Program-made: the position numbers and the translations under genes | From: Sphingomonas glacialis | GTDB lineage: Bacteria > Pseudomonadota > Alphaproteobacteria > Sphingomonadales > Sphingomonadaceae | Assembly (NCBI RefSeq): GCF_006439055.1 | Contig: NZ_RCZC01000002.1 | Span: 216,106-280,105 of the forward strand | DNA: 64,000 nucleotides | Reading direction: 5' to 3' | Shown here: one piece after another, positions 33,615 to 42,891 of the stretch | How positions within the stretch are numbered: the stretch's first letter is position 1 | Layout: every line of letters begins with the position of its first letter | The notes under the pieces: generated by a model | What the model was told of the DNA's origin: nothing | What the model saw: only the letters and a program-made list of their open reading frames with translations | Database searches by the model: none

Positions 33615-34954
33615 CAGGCCAGCATCGACAGCGGCGATTCGACCAGCGTCTTGAACGCCTGCATCAGCTCGGCGCCATCGGCACCGTCGATCGCGCGATG
33701 GTCGAAGCTGCCCGTCGCCGACATCACCGTCGCCACGCCGAGCGCGTCGTCGATGATGTACGGGCGCTTCTCGCCCGAGCCGATCGCCATGATCATGCCC
33801 TGCGGCGGGTTGATCACCGCCTCGAACTGCTTGATGCCGTACATGCCCATGTTGCTGAGCGAGGCCGTGCCGCCCTGATATTCCTCGGGCTTGAGCTTGT
33901 TGTCACGCGCGCGCGCCGCGAGATCCTTCATCTCGGCCGAGATCGTCGCGACGCCCTTGCTGTCGGCGCCAGAGATGATCGGCGTGATCAGCCCCGACGG
34001 GGTCGACACCGCAACCGAGATGTCGGCGCGGCTGAAGCTGATCAGCTGGTCGGGGGTGAACATCACGTTGCACTTGGGCACCTGGATCAGGCTGGCGGCG
34101 AGCGCCTTGATCAGCAGATCGTTGACCGACAGCTTCACGCCGCGGCCTTCGAGGCCCTTGTTCATCTCGCTGCGCAGCTTGAGCAGCGCGTCGAGGCGGA
34201 TGTCGACCGTCAGATAGATGTGCGGAACGGTCTGCTTCGATTCGGTCAGGCGGCGCGCGATCGTCTTGCGGACGTTGCTGAGCTTCTCGGCCGTGTGCGG
34301 GATGTCGGGGATGACGGCGGGCTTGGCTGCGGCGGCGGGCGCCGGGGCTGCACTCGGAGCAGGCGCGCTTGCGACTGCAGCCGGGGCTGCGGCCGAAGCC
34401 TTCGCGCCTTCCAGATCGGCGCGAACGATCCGGCCGTTCGGTCCGGAGCCCTGCAGCGTGGCGAGGTCGATGCTCTTTTCGGCGGCGATGCGGCGCGCGA
34501 GCGGACTCGCCTTGACGCGATCGCCGTCCTGGCGGGCAACCGGGGCCGATTTCGGCGCAGCGCCGCCTTCGGGATTGCCGTGATCCTCGGCCTGCTCGGG
34601 CGTACGCTCGACGGGCTTGGCTTCGCTGCCGGTCTTGTTGGGATCGGCCGGCGACGGCTTGGGCTCGGATTCCTTGGCGGCGGGCGCGGGCGTCGTCGCG
34701 TCGGCGCTCTCGCCCTCGGCGAGCAACGTGGCGATGACCGTGCCGACCTTCACGTTATCGGTCCCCTCGGCGACCAGGATCTTCCCGATCGTGCCTTCGT
34801 CGACGGCTTCGAATTCCATCGTCGCCTTGTCGGTTTCGATCTCGGCCATCAGGTCACCCGATTTGACGGTGTCCCCTTCCTTGACCAGCCATTTCGCCAG
34901 CGTGCCTTCCTCCATCGTGGGAGAAAGAGCGGGCATCTTGATTTCGACCGGCAT
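33614..34954 (-). CDS. pdhC: pyruvate dehydrogenase E2, dihydrolipoamide acetyltransferase
   Basis: This 446-residue core subunit moves acetyl groups from lipoamide to CoA. It has one lipoyl domain (1-80, lipoylated K43 in [11 protein letters not shown]), a Pro/Ala-rich linker, a peripheral-subunit-binding domain (148-183), a second Ala/Pro linker, and the catalytic domain from about 218. The catalytic domain ends in [17 protein letters not shown] with the His-Asp pair. ATG 34954 has GAGGA upstream; a TTG at 34957 is rejected. E1 alpha and beta genes are not in the window, and the next gene upstream is divergent, so E1 must be encoded elsewhere. Confidence 0.96.
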   Translation of the reverse strand: MPVEIKMPALSPTMEEGTLAKWLVKEGDTVKSGDLMAEIETDKATMEFEAVDEGTIGKILVAEGTDNVKVGTVIATLLAEGESADATTPAPAAKESEPKPSPADPNKTGSEAKPVERTPEQAEDHGNPEGGAAPKSAPVARQDGDRVKASPLARRIAAEKSIDLATLQGSGPNGRIVRADLEGAKASAAAPAAVASAPAPSAAPAPAAAAKPAVIPDIPHTAEKLSNVRKTIARRLTESKQTVPHIYLTVDIRLDALLKLRSEMNKGLEGRGVKLSVNDLLIKALAASLIQVPKCNVMFTPDQLISFSRADISVAVSTPSGLITPIISGADSKGVATISAEMKDLAARARDNKLKPEEYQGGTASLSNMGMYGIKQFEAVINPPQGMIMAIGSGEKRPYIIDDALGVATVMSATGSFDHRAIDGADGAELMQAFKTLVESPLSMLA

Positions 34955-35094
34955 CAACGCGTCCTCATCTGTCCGAATCCGTAGGGGTCGTCTCTCGCGC
35001 CCGACGCGCGGCGGGTCAAGGCCATGGCTTGCACGATGCGATACTTAGCCCCACCTATCGCTCACAATATCGCTGTGGGGGGAGAGCGAGCGCC

Positions 35095-35547
35095 ATGCGG
35101 ACCTATCTGGTCGTGATCGACGAGACTCAAGAAAGCAGCATCGCGCTGCGCTTCGCCGCACGGCGTGCGGTAAAGACCGGGGGCGGCGTCGAGATCCTCG
35201 CATTGATCCCGCCGACCGAATTCACCGCCTTTGCCGGGATCCAGGCGACGATCGAGGAGGAAGCGCGCCAGCATGCCGAGGGCCTCGTCGCCGCGGCGGC
35301 CGGAACTTTGCTGCAGGAATCGGGACTGAAGCCGACACTGACAGTGAGGGAGGGCGAGGGACCCAAGGTCATCCGCGATGTGATTGCCGGCAATTCGGAG
35401 ATCGCAGCGCTCGTGCTCGCCGCCGCGGCGAGCGGCGTGCCGGGGCCGCTGGTCGCGCATTTCGCGGGCGCCGATGCCGCGTTGCCGATCCCGCTGATGA
35501 TCATCCCCGGCTCGCTCGACCGCGAAGCGATCGACCGGTTGAGCTGA
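35095..35547 (+). CDS. single-domain universal stress protein
   Basis: This 150-residue protein has one UspA fold starting MRTYLVVIDETQESSIALRF. The nucleotide-binding loop is degenerate (AAAASGVPGPLVAHFAGADA) compared with G-x2-G-x9-G(S/T), so ATP binding may be lost. It is divergent from pdhC. GGAGAG before ATG 35095 supports this start; an in-frame ATG at 35029 would add a poorly conserved tail. It is not closely related to the two tandem Usps in the window. Confidence 0.85.
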   Translation: MRTYLVVIDETQESSIALRFAARRAVKTGGGVEILALIPPTEFTAFAGIQATIEEEARQHAEGLVAAAAGTLLQESGLKPTLTVREGEGPKVIRDVIAGNSEIAALVLAAAASGVPGPLVAHFAGADAALPIPLMIIPGSLDREAIDRLS

Positions 35548-35571
35548 CGTCTTCTCCCCTGGGCTTCTCCT

Positions 35572-35673
35572 CCCCTCCCTGAAAGGGAGGGGTCGGGGGT
35601 GGGTCGGCCCGTTGTGACGCGCCACCTCCGCCACGGGCCGACCCACCCCCAGCCCCTCCCTTCCAGGGAGGGG
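35572..35673. repeat. REPIN-like palindromic element
   Basis: Three perfect hairpins occur in 102 bases: CCCCTCCCT-gaa-AGGGAGGGG (35572-35592), an 18-base stem with a 20-base loop (35595-35612 pairing with 35633-35650), and CCCCTCCCT-tcc-AGGGAGGGG (35653-35673). The whole element is close to a palindrome about 35622. Two REP hairpins in inverted order around a long inverted repeat is the REPIN layout. It sits between the Usp and M28 peptidase genes. Confidence 0.75.
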
Positions 35674-35715
35674 AGGCAACTTGCGTCGCGCCTTTTATCG
35701 CGCCACCATACCGCG

Positions 35716-37035
35716 ATGCGTACCCTCCCCACTGCCGCCGCGCTGCTCGCGCTTCTTGCAACGCCCGCTTTCGCCAAGGATGCCGCGCCGCCCGCGCCCG
35801 ACCCCGCGCGTCTCAAGGCGACGGTCGAGAAGCTCGTCAGCTTCGGTACGCGGCATACGCTCTCGTCAGCGGACGACCCCGTCCGTGGGATCGGCGCCGC
35901 GCGCACTTGGGCGGGCGGCGAGCTCACCCGTATTGCGGATGCGTGCGACGGCTGCATCACCGTCGCCAATATCGCGCGGACCTTCACCAACGCGCGCGCG
36001 CCGAACGGCGTCAACGTGGTCGACGTCCTCGGCTTCCAGCAGGGGCTCGACCCCAAGCGCGTGATCATCGTCGGCGCGCATATCGACAGCCGCGTCAGCA
36101 ACGAAATGGACGCGACGCACGATGCCCCCGGCGCGAATGATGACGCCTCGGGCGTGGCACTGGTGCTCGAGACAGCGCGGATCCTGTCGAAGCAAAAATT
36201 CCGCGCGACGATCGTCTATGCGGTGTTTTCGGGCGAGGAGCAGGGGCTGTTCGGCGGCACGCTGCTCGCTGAGACCGCCAAGGCGCGCGGCTGGACCGTG
36301 TCGGCGATGCTCAACAACGACATCGTCGGCAACACGATGGGGCAGAACGGCGTACGCGTCGCCGACCGTGTCCGCGTCTTTTCCGAAGGCATTCGCGCGG
36401 CGGACGAATTGCCCGCGCAACTGGCGCGGCGAGGGAATGGCGGCGAGGATGATGGGCCCTCGCGGAGCCTTGCCAAGACGATCGACGGAGTCGCGGGGAC
36501 GATTCCCGGCGGGCTCGACGTGTTCGTCGATCGCCGGCCCGATCGCTTCGGGCGCGGCGGCGACCATGAGCCGTTCCTCAAGCTCGGCTATCCCGCGGTG
36601 CGCTTCTCGGTCGGCGCCGAGAATTGGACGCAGCAACACCAGGACGTCCGCGTCGAGAACGGCATTCCCTATGGCGACACGATCGACAAGATGGACTTTC
36701 CCTATCTCGCCAAGGTCACTGCGATCAACGTCGCGACGATCCGCCGCCTCGCCGCAGCGCCCGCCGCGCCCGACGGCGTGACCGTCGCCGGGGCGTTGAG
36801 CTTCGATACGACGGTCAAATGGCAGCCCGTGGCGGGCGCAAGCGCCTACCGCATCCACTGGCGCCGCAACGACACGCAGGATTGGCAGAAGACGGTCGAC
36901 GTCCCGGGCACCGCGACGAGCACGGTGCTCAAGGATATCAGCGTCGACGATCACTTCGTCGGCGTCAGCGCGGTCGCGGCGGACGGGTCGGAAAGCCTGG
37001 TGAGCTTTGCCGGACCCGAACCGCGCAAGCGCTGA
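35716..37035 (+). CDS. secreted M28 family metallopeptidase
   Basis: This 439-residue periplasmic or secreted aminopeptidase-type enzyme uses two zinc ions. The signal peptide is MRTLPTAAALLALLATPAFA. Metal and catalytic residues appear in order as GAHIDSR (His), GANDDASG (Asp), SGEEQGLFG (catalytic Glu and ligand Glu), NNDIVG (Asp) and the late QQHQD (His). A fibronectin-III-like domain follows at about 340-430 (VKWQPVAGASAYRIHWRRND). ATG 35716 is chosen because it opens the signal peptide; the upstream frame runs into the REPIN element. Confidence 0.92.
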   Translation: MRTLPTAAALLALLATPAFAKDAAPPAPDPARLKATVEKLVSFGTRHTLSSADDPVRGIGAARTWAGGELTRIADACDGCITVANIARTFTNARAPNGVNVVDVLGFQQGLDPKRVIIVGAHIDSRVSNEMDATHDAPGANDDASGVALVLETARILSKQKFRATIVYAVFSGEEQGLFGGTLLAETAKARGWTVSAMLNNDIVGNTMGQNGVRVADRVRVFSEGIRAADELPAQLARRGNGGEDDGPSRSLAKTIDGVAGTIPGGLDVFVDRRPDRFGRGGDHEPFLKLGYPAVRFSVGAENWTQQHQDVRVENGIPYGDTIDKMDFPYLAKVTAINVATIRRLAAAPAAPDGVTVAGALSFDTTVKWQPVAGASAYRIHWRRNDTQDWQKTVDVPGTATSTVLKDISVDDHFVGVSAVAADGSESLVSFAGPEPRKR

Positions 37036-37041
37036 GCGCGG

Positions 37042-37920
37042 TCAGCTTCCCAGGATCGGCTGCTCGACCGGACGGCACACCGGCTTGCGCCGGACGGGCC
37101 GGTAATAGCGCTTGCGCGCGGCGCGATAGACGTGCCGCTCGCGGACGGTTTCGACATATTCGGTGGTCGTCGTGGTGACGATGGGGGCGGACTGGATCGT
37201 CACCACCGTGGTCGTCGCACCCGGATAGGCGTAGCTGTAGCCGCCGCCATAGCCAGACCCATAGCCAGATGAGGTCGAATAGGTCGTCACGTTGCCGTTC
37301 TGGACGATCGGCGGCAGCGGCGCGGGATAGGGCTGCGGCGGATAGGGTCGGCCGTAGCCGCCCGACCGATCATACCCACCATCCTCATAGCCGCCCTGAT
37401 AGCCGCCGTCCCAATCGAGCCCATCGACAGTATCGTAGACCCGGCCGCGCGGATCGAGCAGCACGGCGTCGTCATAATAGCGATACCAGCCATAACCGGC
37501 CGGCGGTGCCGACAGCCCATAGCCGGAATAGTCGCCGATGAAGAAGTTCGGCGAGAACCAATAGCCCGGCATGCGATAGCCGCGCGACCGCGGACGGTAG
37601 GCGTTCCAGCCGCCCGGCGCGTTGAGCCCGCCCTGCCAGCGCCCGCCAACCGATCCACCCCAGCGATGCCGATCGGGCTGATTGACCGGACGCGGCCCGG
37701 AGTTCGGCCGGCCAGGCCCGTTCATCGGCGGCCGCTGCATCTGCGCCTGCATTTGGGGCTGCATTTGCGGAGCCGGGGCTGGCGGCGCGGGGATCGTTGC
37801 GCCCGGCACGGGATAGGGCGCGCCCGGGTTAGACCCGCCACCGCGATACCGTTGCGCATCGGCCTGCCCCGCACCAAGCGCAGTGACCAGCGTCAGAGTG
37901 GCCAGGATAAAGGGTCGCAT
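37042..37920 (-). CDS. RcnB family periplasmic protein with Gly/Tyr/Pro-rich regions
   Basis: This 292-residue exported protein starts MRPFILATLTLVTALGAGQA with GGAGG before ATG 37920. The RcnB motif lies near residue 145 (APPAGYGWYRYYDDAVLLDP). In enterobacteria RcnB affects Ni/Co homeostasis in the periplasm. Long low-complexity segments flank it: PQMQPQMQAQMQ near residue 55 and Gly/Tyr repeats from about 175. The C-terminus is Thr-rich then strongly basic (RAARKRYYRPVRRKP). The metal role is from family only. Confidence 0.82.
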   Translation of the reverse strand: MRPFILATLTLVTALGAGQADAQRYRGGGSNPGAPYPVPGATIPAPPAPAPQMQPQMQAQMQRPPMNGPGRPNSGPRPVNQPDRHRWGGSVGGRWQGGLNAPGGWNAYRPRSRGYRMPGYWFSPNFFIGDYSGYGLSAPPAGYGWYRYYDDAVLLDPRGRVYDTVDGLDWDGGYQGGYEDGGYDRSGGYGRPYPPQPYPAPLPPIVQNGNVTTYSTSSGYGSGYGGGYSYAYPGATTTVVTIQSAPIVTTTTTEYVETVRERHVYRAARKRYYRPVRRKPVCRPVEQPILGS

Positions 37921-38028
37921 CGTCAAGCCTCCGGAACGGCACCGCACACAGAGTGTGTACGAAGCGTTAACCCGTCAGCTACCATTTCGATCGACGCGAT
38001 TCTAGATTAACGGCTGTCCCGTTTCGGA

Positions 38029-38514
38029 TCAGCCCGCGATCCGCGACGCGAGCAGCGCCATCAGCGCTTCGCACCCGGCGGCATCGGCAGGGTCGAAGCG
38101 CGCCGCGCTCGGGCTATCGAGATCGAGCACGCCGATCAGCCGGCCGTTATGGACGATCGGAACGACCAGTTCGGACCGACTCGCCGCATCGCAGGCGATG
38201 TGACCGGGAAAAGCGTGGACGTCTTCGACCAGCTGCGTCGTGCGCGTCTGCGCGGCGGCGCCGCACACACCGTCGCCGAGCGCGATGCGGATGCAGGCGG
38301 GCTTGCCGAGGAACGGCCCGACGACGAGCATATCGCCGACCAGCCGGTAGAAGCCCGCCCAGTTGAGATCGGGCAGATATTGCCAGATCAGTGCGGCGGC
38401 GTTGGCCATGTTGGCGACCGCGTCGTGCTCGCCGTCGGTCAGCGCGTCGAGCGCCGCATGGAGGTCGCGGTACAGCTCGGTCTTCGAGCTTTGATCGATC
38501 GTGAAGTCGTACAT
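38029..38514 (-). CDS. msrC: free methionine-(R)-sulfoxide reductase (GAF fold)
   Basis: This 161-residue GAF-domain enzyme reduces free methionine-R-sulfoxide using thioredoxin-type electrons. The three catalytic cysteines C74, C84 and C108 occur in GPFLGKPACIRI, GDGVCG and FPGHIACDA, with the same relative spacing as the E. coli enzyme. NWAGFYR and IGVLDLDSP are the other family landmarks. It is a single gene facing away from arfB across 102 bases. Confidence 0.95.
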   Translation of the reverse strand: MYDFTIDQSSKTELYRDLHAALDALTDGEHDAVANMANAAALIWQYLPDLNWAGFYRLVGDMLVVGPFLGKPACIRIALGDGVCGAAAQTRTTQLVEDVHAFPGHIACDAASRSELVVPIVHNGRLIGVLDLDSPSAARFDPADAAGCEALMALLASRIAG

Positions 38515-38616
38515 GCCCTGCCCCTATCGCGTTCGCGCACGCGGCGAAAGCGCCCAGCTGCTCGATCGACCGCCTGCATGATCGACCGCGCCGCGCTTAT
38601 CTTTTAGGGAGGCGCG

Positions 38617-39039
38617 ATGGCCGCAATCCCGATCACCCGCTCGATCAGCATCGACAGCGACGAACTGCTGGAATCGTTCACCCGCGCCGGCGGCCCGGGC
38701 GGGCAGCATGTCAACACCACCGACAGCGCGGTGCTGCTGCGTTTCGATGTGGGCGCATCGCCGTCGCTGCCCGACGCGGTGAAGAATCGGCTCGCAGTAC
38801 TTGCGGGATCGCGGCTGACGCGCGATGGCGTATTGGTGCTGCGGAGCGAAGGCGCCCGCTCGCAATTGCTCAACCGCCAGGAAGTCCGCGAACGGCTGAT
38901 CGAGCTGATCCGCGAGGCGACGATCGTCCCCAAACGCCGCCGCCCGACCAAGCCCTCCAAGGCGGCCAAGGCCAAGCGGCTTGACGGCAAGACCAAGCGC
39001 TCGACGGTCAAGTCGCTGCGCGGCAGAGTGACCGACTAG
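38617..39039 (+). CDS. arfB: peptidyl-tRNA hydrolase ArfB (ribosome rescue)
   Basis: This 140-residue release-factor-like protein hydrolyses peptidyl-tRNA on stalled ribosomes. The GGQ motif is at 28-30 (RAGGPGGQHVNTTDSAV), and there is no codon-recognition domain. The C-terminal tail is strongly basic (KAAKAKRLDGKTKRSTVKS), as needed to enter the empty mRNA channel. AGGGAGG precedes ATG 38617. Its last 4 bases overlap the convergent ABC permease gene. Confidence 0.95.
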   Translation: MAAIPITRSISIDSDELLESFTRAGGPGGQHVNTTDSAVLLRFDVGASPSLPDAVKNRLAVLAGSRLTRDGVLVLRSEGARSQLLNRQEVRERLIELIREATIVPKRRRPTKPSKAAKAKRLDGKTKRSTVKSLRGRVTD

Positions 39040-41525
39040 AGCTCGCGCAGCGCGCTCGCAGGCCGCGCCCGCAACGCCGGGAGGCTCCCCGCCAGCCCGG
39101 TCCCGAGCGTCAGCGCGACGGCTGCGGCAAGCGTGGCCCCGACCACGTCCCAACGCGGCGCCCAGCCGATCTTGAAAACCTGCGTCACGACGTACCAGCC
39201 CGCCGCCGACCCCATCGCCAGCGCGACCACGACGAGGACGAGCGAGAGAACGGCATATTCGAGCGCCTGCGCGCCAAGCACCTGCCGCCGGCTGCCGCCG
39301 AGCAGCTTGAGGATCACCGCATCGTAGCGCCGCGTCGCGCCCGAGGCCGCAACCGCGCCGATCAGCACCGCGATCCCCGCCGCGACCGTCACTGCCGCCG
39401 CCGCGCGGATCGCCAGCGCGATCTGGCCGAGCACCGCGCTGACCTGGCCGATGACATCGCCCACCCGGATCAGCGTCACCGAGGGCAACGCCGCCGCGAC
39501 CTGTCGCGCGATCGCGCCGTCGCGCTCGGGCGCGGCATAGACGCTGGCGAGCAGGCCGTGCGGCGCCTCCTCGATATAGCCGGGCGAGAAGACGATCGCG
39601 AAGTTCAGCCCGAGCCCGCCCCAGTCGATCTTGCGCAGCGCCGCGATCCTTGCGGGTACGTCGACCCCGAGCACCGAGACGGTGATCGTATCGCCGACAT
39701 GCAGCCCGAGCGCCGCCGCCGCTTTGTCCTCGAGCGACACGAGCGGGGGCCCGCGATACTCGGCGGGCCACCAGCGCCCGGCGACGACCGCATTGCGCGG
39801 CGGCAGGCGTGCTGCCCAGGTGATCGTCCGGTCGCCGCGCAACACCCAGGCGTCGCTCGGCAGCGTCTTGATCTTGCTGACGGGGACGCCGCGCAACGCG
39901 ACGATCGATCCGCGCAGCGACGGCAGCGCCTCGATCTTCGCGCTCGGCGCTGCCCTTCGGACGGCGCGCGCGAAGGTCGCGGCATCGTCGGGCTGCAGGT
40001 CGATCGCAAAGAAGCGCGGTGCCTTGGCGGGCGCGGCATTGCGGAGTTCGGCGCCAAGGCTCGAATCGATCACCGCGAGTGCGACGAATAGCGAGAAACC
40101 GAGCCCCAGCGCGACGACGAGGCGATCGGTCTGCGCACCCGGCCGATGGAGATTGGCGATCGCCAGCCGCAGCAGCGGACGGCGCGACCGCGGCATCCGC
40201 GCCGCGATCGCCCGGATCGCGACGCCACAGCCCCAGAGTAGCGCGATCAGCACGAGGATCGCGGCGACGAAACCGAGCGCGAGCCAGGGGTCGGATGCGG
40301 TCGCGACCGCCAGTCCGATCAGCGCCACGACCAGCACCCCCATCGCGCCGACCACGCGCGCGCCCGGCCAGCGCCGCGCGCCCAGCGTGTCGCGCAGCAG
40401 CGTCGCCGCCGGCACCGACCGCGCGCGTGCCAGGGCGGGCAAGGCGAACAGCAATGCGACGAGCACAGCAAGCCCCGCCGCGGTCGCCAACGGCACAGGA
40501 TAGATCGCAAGCCGCGGCGGCACCGGTAGCGCTGCACCGGCAAACGCCGTGACGGCCCAGGGCAACGCTGCCCCGACCACGAGCCCGGCGCCGATCCCGA
40601 CAGCGGCGACGAGCCCGAGCTGCGCGAGGAAGATCGCCGCGATCGTCCGCGACCGCGCGCCGAGCACCTTCAGCGTCGCGATGATCTTCGCCTTGCCCGC
40701 GAGATAGGCGGCGACCCCGCTGCCGACCCCGACGCCCGCGATCGCCAGCGCGGCCAGCCCGACCAGCAACAGGAATTGCCCGAGCTGCGCGATCCCGCGG
40801 CGAAATCCGCCGGCCGCCTGGTCGCTCAGCTTGGCCGACCATCCCGCACCACGGAACTGTCGGAGCACCGAGTCCCGAGCCGCCGCCGCGCTATCGGCAC
40901 GCGTGAGCACGACGCGGTAGTGGCTCTCATACAGGCTGCCCGGCTGAACCAGCGCGGTCGCGTCGAGCCCCGCCAGATCGACCAGCACCGGCGGCCCGAG
41001 TGCAAAGCCCGCCCCCAGGCGATCGGGTTCATTCGCGATCACGCCGATCACGCGAAGCCGCGCCTGCCCCAAGGTGAGCGTAGCGCCGGGCTTCACGCCG
41101 AGCCGATCCGCCAGCGCCGGCGCGATCGCGATCTCGCGTCCATGCGGACGCGCCGCCAGCGCACCGGGCGCGAGCCGGAATTGCCCGAGCAGTGGCCAGG
41201 CCTGATCGGTCGCGCGCAGATCGACCAAGGCGGGCGCACCGCCGGCGCTCGCCATGCCGCGCAGCGAAACCGTCTCCGAAACGCGCCCGAGCCGCCCGAA
41301 CGCAGCCAGTTCGGCGACCGTCGCGCGCCGCTGCGACACGCTGAACTCGACATCGCCGCCGAGGATCTGGCGCGCGTCGACGTCGAGCGCGGCGATCATG
41401 CTCGCAGCCAGGCTCCCGATCCCGGCGAGCCCCGCCGTCCCGAGGAACAGGCAGATCGCGAGCAGCAGCAGCCCTCGCCCGCCGCGCCGCAGATCGCGCA
41501 GCGCAAGCCGCAGGACGAGCGTCAC
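39036..41525 (-). CDS. ybbP: ABC transporter permease, FtsX/YbbP family
   Basis: This 829-residue inner-membrane protein has two FtsX-like four-helix modules and large periplasmic domains, as in YbbP/LolE-type mechanotransmission transporters. The N-terminus LRLALRDLRRGGRGLLLLAI and the C-terminal LPALRARPASALREL are typical. It starts at GTG 41525, overlapping the ATPase stop as GTGA. Together with the ATPase and the divergent TesA-type esterase it reproduces the tesA-ybbA-ybbP arrangement known in proteobacteria. The transported or extracted molecule is unknown. Confidence 0.9.
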   Translation of the reverse strand: MTLVLRLALRDLRRGGRGLLLLAICLFLGTAGLAGIGSLAASMIAALDVDARQILGGDVEFSVSQRRATVAELAAFGRLGRVSETVSLRGMASAGGAPALVDLRATDQAWPLLGQFRLAPGALAARPHGREIAIAPALADRLGVKPGATLTLGQARLRVIGVIANEPDRLGAGFALGPPVLVDLAGLDATALVQPGSLYESHYRVVLTRADSAAAARDSVLRQFRGAGWSAKLSDQAAGGFRRGIAQLGQFLLLVGLAALAIAGVGVGSGVAAYLAGKAKIIATLKVLGARSRTIAAIFLAQLGLVAAVGIGAGLVVGAALPWAVTAFAGAALPVPPRLAIYPVPLATAAGLAVLVALLFALPALARARSVPAATLLRDTLGARRWPGARVVGAMGVLVVALIGLAVATASDPWLALGFVAAILVLIALLWGCGVAIRAIAARMPRSRRPLLRLAIANLHRPGAQTDRLVVALGLGFSLFVALAVIDSSLGAELRNAAPAKAPRFFAIDLQPDDAATFARAVRRAAPSAKIEALPSLRGSIVALRGVPVSKIKTLPSDAWVLRGDRTITWAARLPPRNAVVAGRWWPAEYRGPPLVSLEDKAAAALGLHVGDTITVSVLGVDVPARIAALRKIDWGGLGLNFAIVFSPGYIEEAPHGLLASVYAAPERDGAIARQVAAALPSVTLIRVGDVIGQVSAVLGQIALAIRAAAAVTVAAGIAVLIGAVAASGATRRYDAVILKLLGGSRRQVLGAQALEYAVLSLVLVVVALAMGSAAGWYVVTQVFKIGWAPRWDVVGATLAAAVALTLGTGLAGSLPALRARPASALREL

Positions 41526-42223
41526 GCGCCGCGCCGATCGCCGACGATCCGCCCGTCGCCTAGCTCGATCACCCGCGCGCAGCGTGCCGCCAGCCGCGGA
41601 TCGTGGGTGATGATGAAAAGCGTCGTTCCGCTCGCCGCGTGGCGCGCGAACAGCACGTCCATGATCGCCGCGCCGGTCGCGGTGTCGAGATTGCCCGTCG
41701 GCTCATCGGCGAAGATCAGCGCCGGACGCCCGACCAGCGCGCGCGCGATCGCGACACGTTGCTGCTCGCCGCCCGAAAGCTGCGCGGGGTAATGGCCGAT
41801 CCGGTGCGCGAGACCGACTGCCGCCAGCTCGGCCTCCGCCCGCGCGAAGGCGTCCCCCTCCCCGGCCAGTTCGAGCGGCACCGCGACATTCTCGAGCGCG
41901 GTCATCGTCGGCAGCAGATGGAAAGCCTGGAGCACGATCCCGATCCGCCCGCGCCGCGCGACCGCGAGCGCATCCTCGTCGAGCGTGGTGAAGTCGCGCC
42001 CAGCCACCGTCACGATCCCGCCGGTCGGACGCTCGAGCCCGGCGAGCACCGCCATCAGCGATGATTTGCCCGAACCCGATGGCCCGAGCAACGCGACGCT
42101 CTCGCCAGCGGCGACGTCGAGATCGATTCCGCGCAGGATCTCGACGCTGGCGGGCGCCCGGCCGAGGACCAGCGAAACATTGCGCGCGACGATCAACGCG
42201 CTATCGACAGGGGATGGTTTCAT
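41522..42223 (-). CDS. ybbA: ABC transporter ATPase, YbbA/LolD type
   Basis: This 233-residue nucleotide-binding subunit has Walker A GPSGSGKSS, signature LSGGEQQR, Walker B ALIFADEPTG and the H-loop FIITHDPRL. It powers the FtsX-type permease encoded immediately downstream. The ATG at 42223 lies inside the first codons of the divergent tesA, so the two 5' ends overlap by 10 bases if both starts are right; an in-frame TTG further in could be the real start. Confidence 0.95.
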   Translation of the reverse strand: MKPSPVDSALIVARNVSLVLGRAPASVEILRGIDLDVAAGESVALLGPSGSGKSSLMAVLAGLERPTGGIVTVAGRDFTTLDEDALAVARRGRIGIVLQAFHLLPTMTALENVAVPLELAGEGDAFARAEAELAAVGLAHRIGHYPAQLSGGEQQRVAIARALVGRPALIFADEPTGNLDTATGAAIMDVLFARHAASGTTLFIITHDPRLAARCARVIELGDGRIVGDRRGA

Positions 42224-42891
42224 CGAACTTCCTTGGGCGATATCGCTGGCGACGGCAAATCGCGGCCGGGCTCGCTCTGCTTTCCTGCGTAATCCCGATC
42301 GGTGCGACCGCCTCCCCCAAGGCGCCGCTGATCTGGGCGTTCGGCGACAGTCTTACCGCGGGCTATGGCCTGCCGCCCGAAGCGGGCTTCACCGCCAAGC
42401 TGCAGGCCGCATTGCGGCGCGCGGGGATTGCCGCGACGGTCCGCAACGGCGGGGTCGCAGGCGATACGGTCGCACAGGCGCGCGCACGGCTGCGCTGGGG
42501 GTTGCGCGGGCTCGGCGCGACGCCCGATCTGGTGATCGTCGAGCTCGGCGCGAACGACATGCTGCGCGGGCTTCCTGTCGCGCAAGCCAAGGCGAACCTC
42601 GACGCGATCCTGACCGAGTTGCAAGCGCGGCACATTCCCGTGCTGCTCGCCGGAATGCGCGCCGCGCCAAACCTCGGCCGAGAGTATGTCCAGGCCTTCG
42701 ATGCCGTGTATCCGACCCTCGCCAAAGCCCATTCGGTCCCGCGCTACCCCTTCTTCCTCGACGGGGTCGCGGCGAACCCGCGACTGATCCAGGCCGACGG
42801 GATGCATCCCAACGCGCGCGGGGTCGACATCATCGTCGCGCGGATCGTGCCGAGCGTGCGCAGCGCGCTCCGGCCTGAGGCGCGGCGATGA
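42214..42891 (+). CDS. tesA: periplasmic SGNH/GDSL esterase (TesA-like arylesterase)
   Basis: This 225-residue lipase/thioesterase is predicted to be periplasmic (signal segment QIAAGLALLSCVIPIGATAS after a basic start). SGNH blocks are all present: GDS at 44-46 with nucleophile S46, the Gly of NGGVAGDT, GAND, and the DGMHPN catalytic Asp/His. The substrate range of TesA covers acyl-CoA, esters and lysophospholipids. It is divergent from ybbAP. The stop overlaps the next ATG (ATGA). Confidence 0.9.
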   Translation: MVSSNFLGRYRWRRQIAAGLALLSCVIPIGATASPKAPLIWAFGDSLTAGYGLPPEAGFTAKLQAALRRAGIAATVRNGGVAGDTVAQARARLRWGLRGLGATPDLVIVELGANDMLRGLPVAQAKANLDAILTELQARHIPVLLAGMRAAPNLGREYVQAFDAVYPTLAKAHSVPRYPFFLDGVAANPRLIQADGMHPNARGVDIIVARIVPSVRSALRPEARR

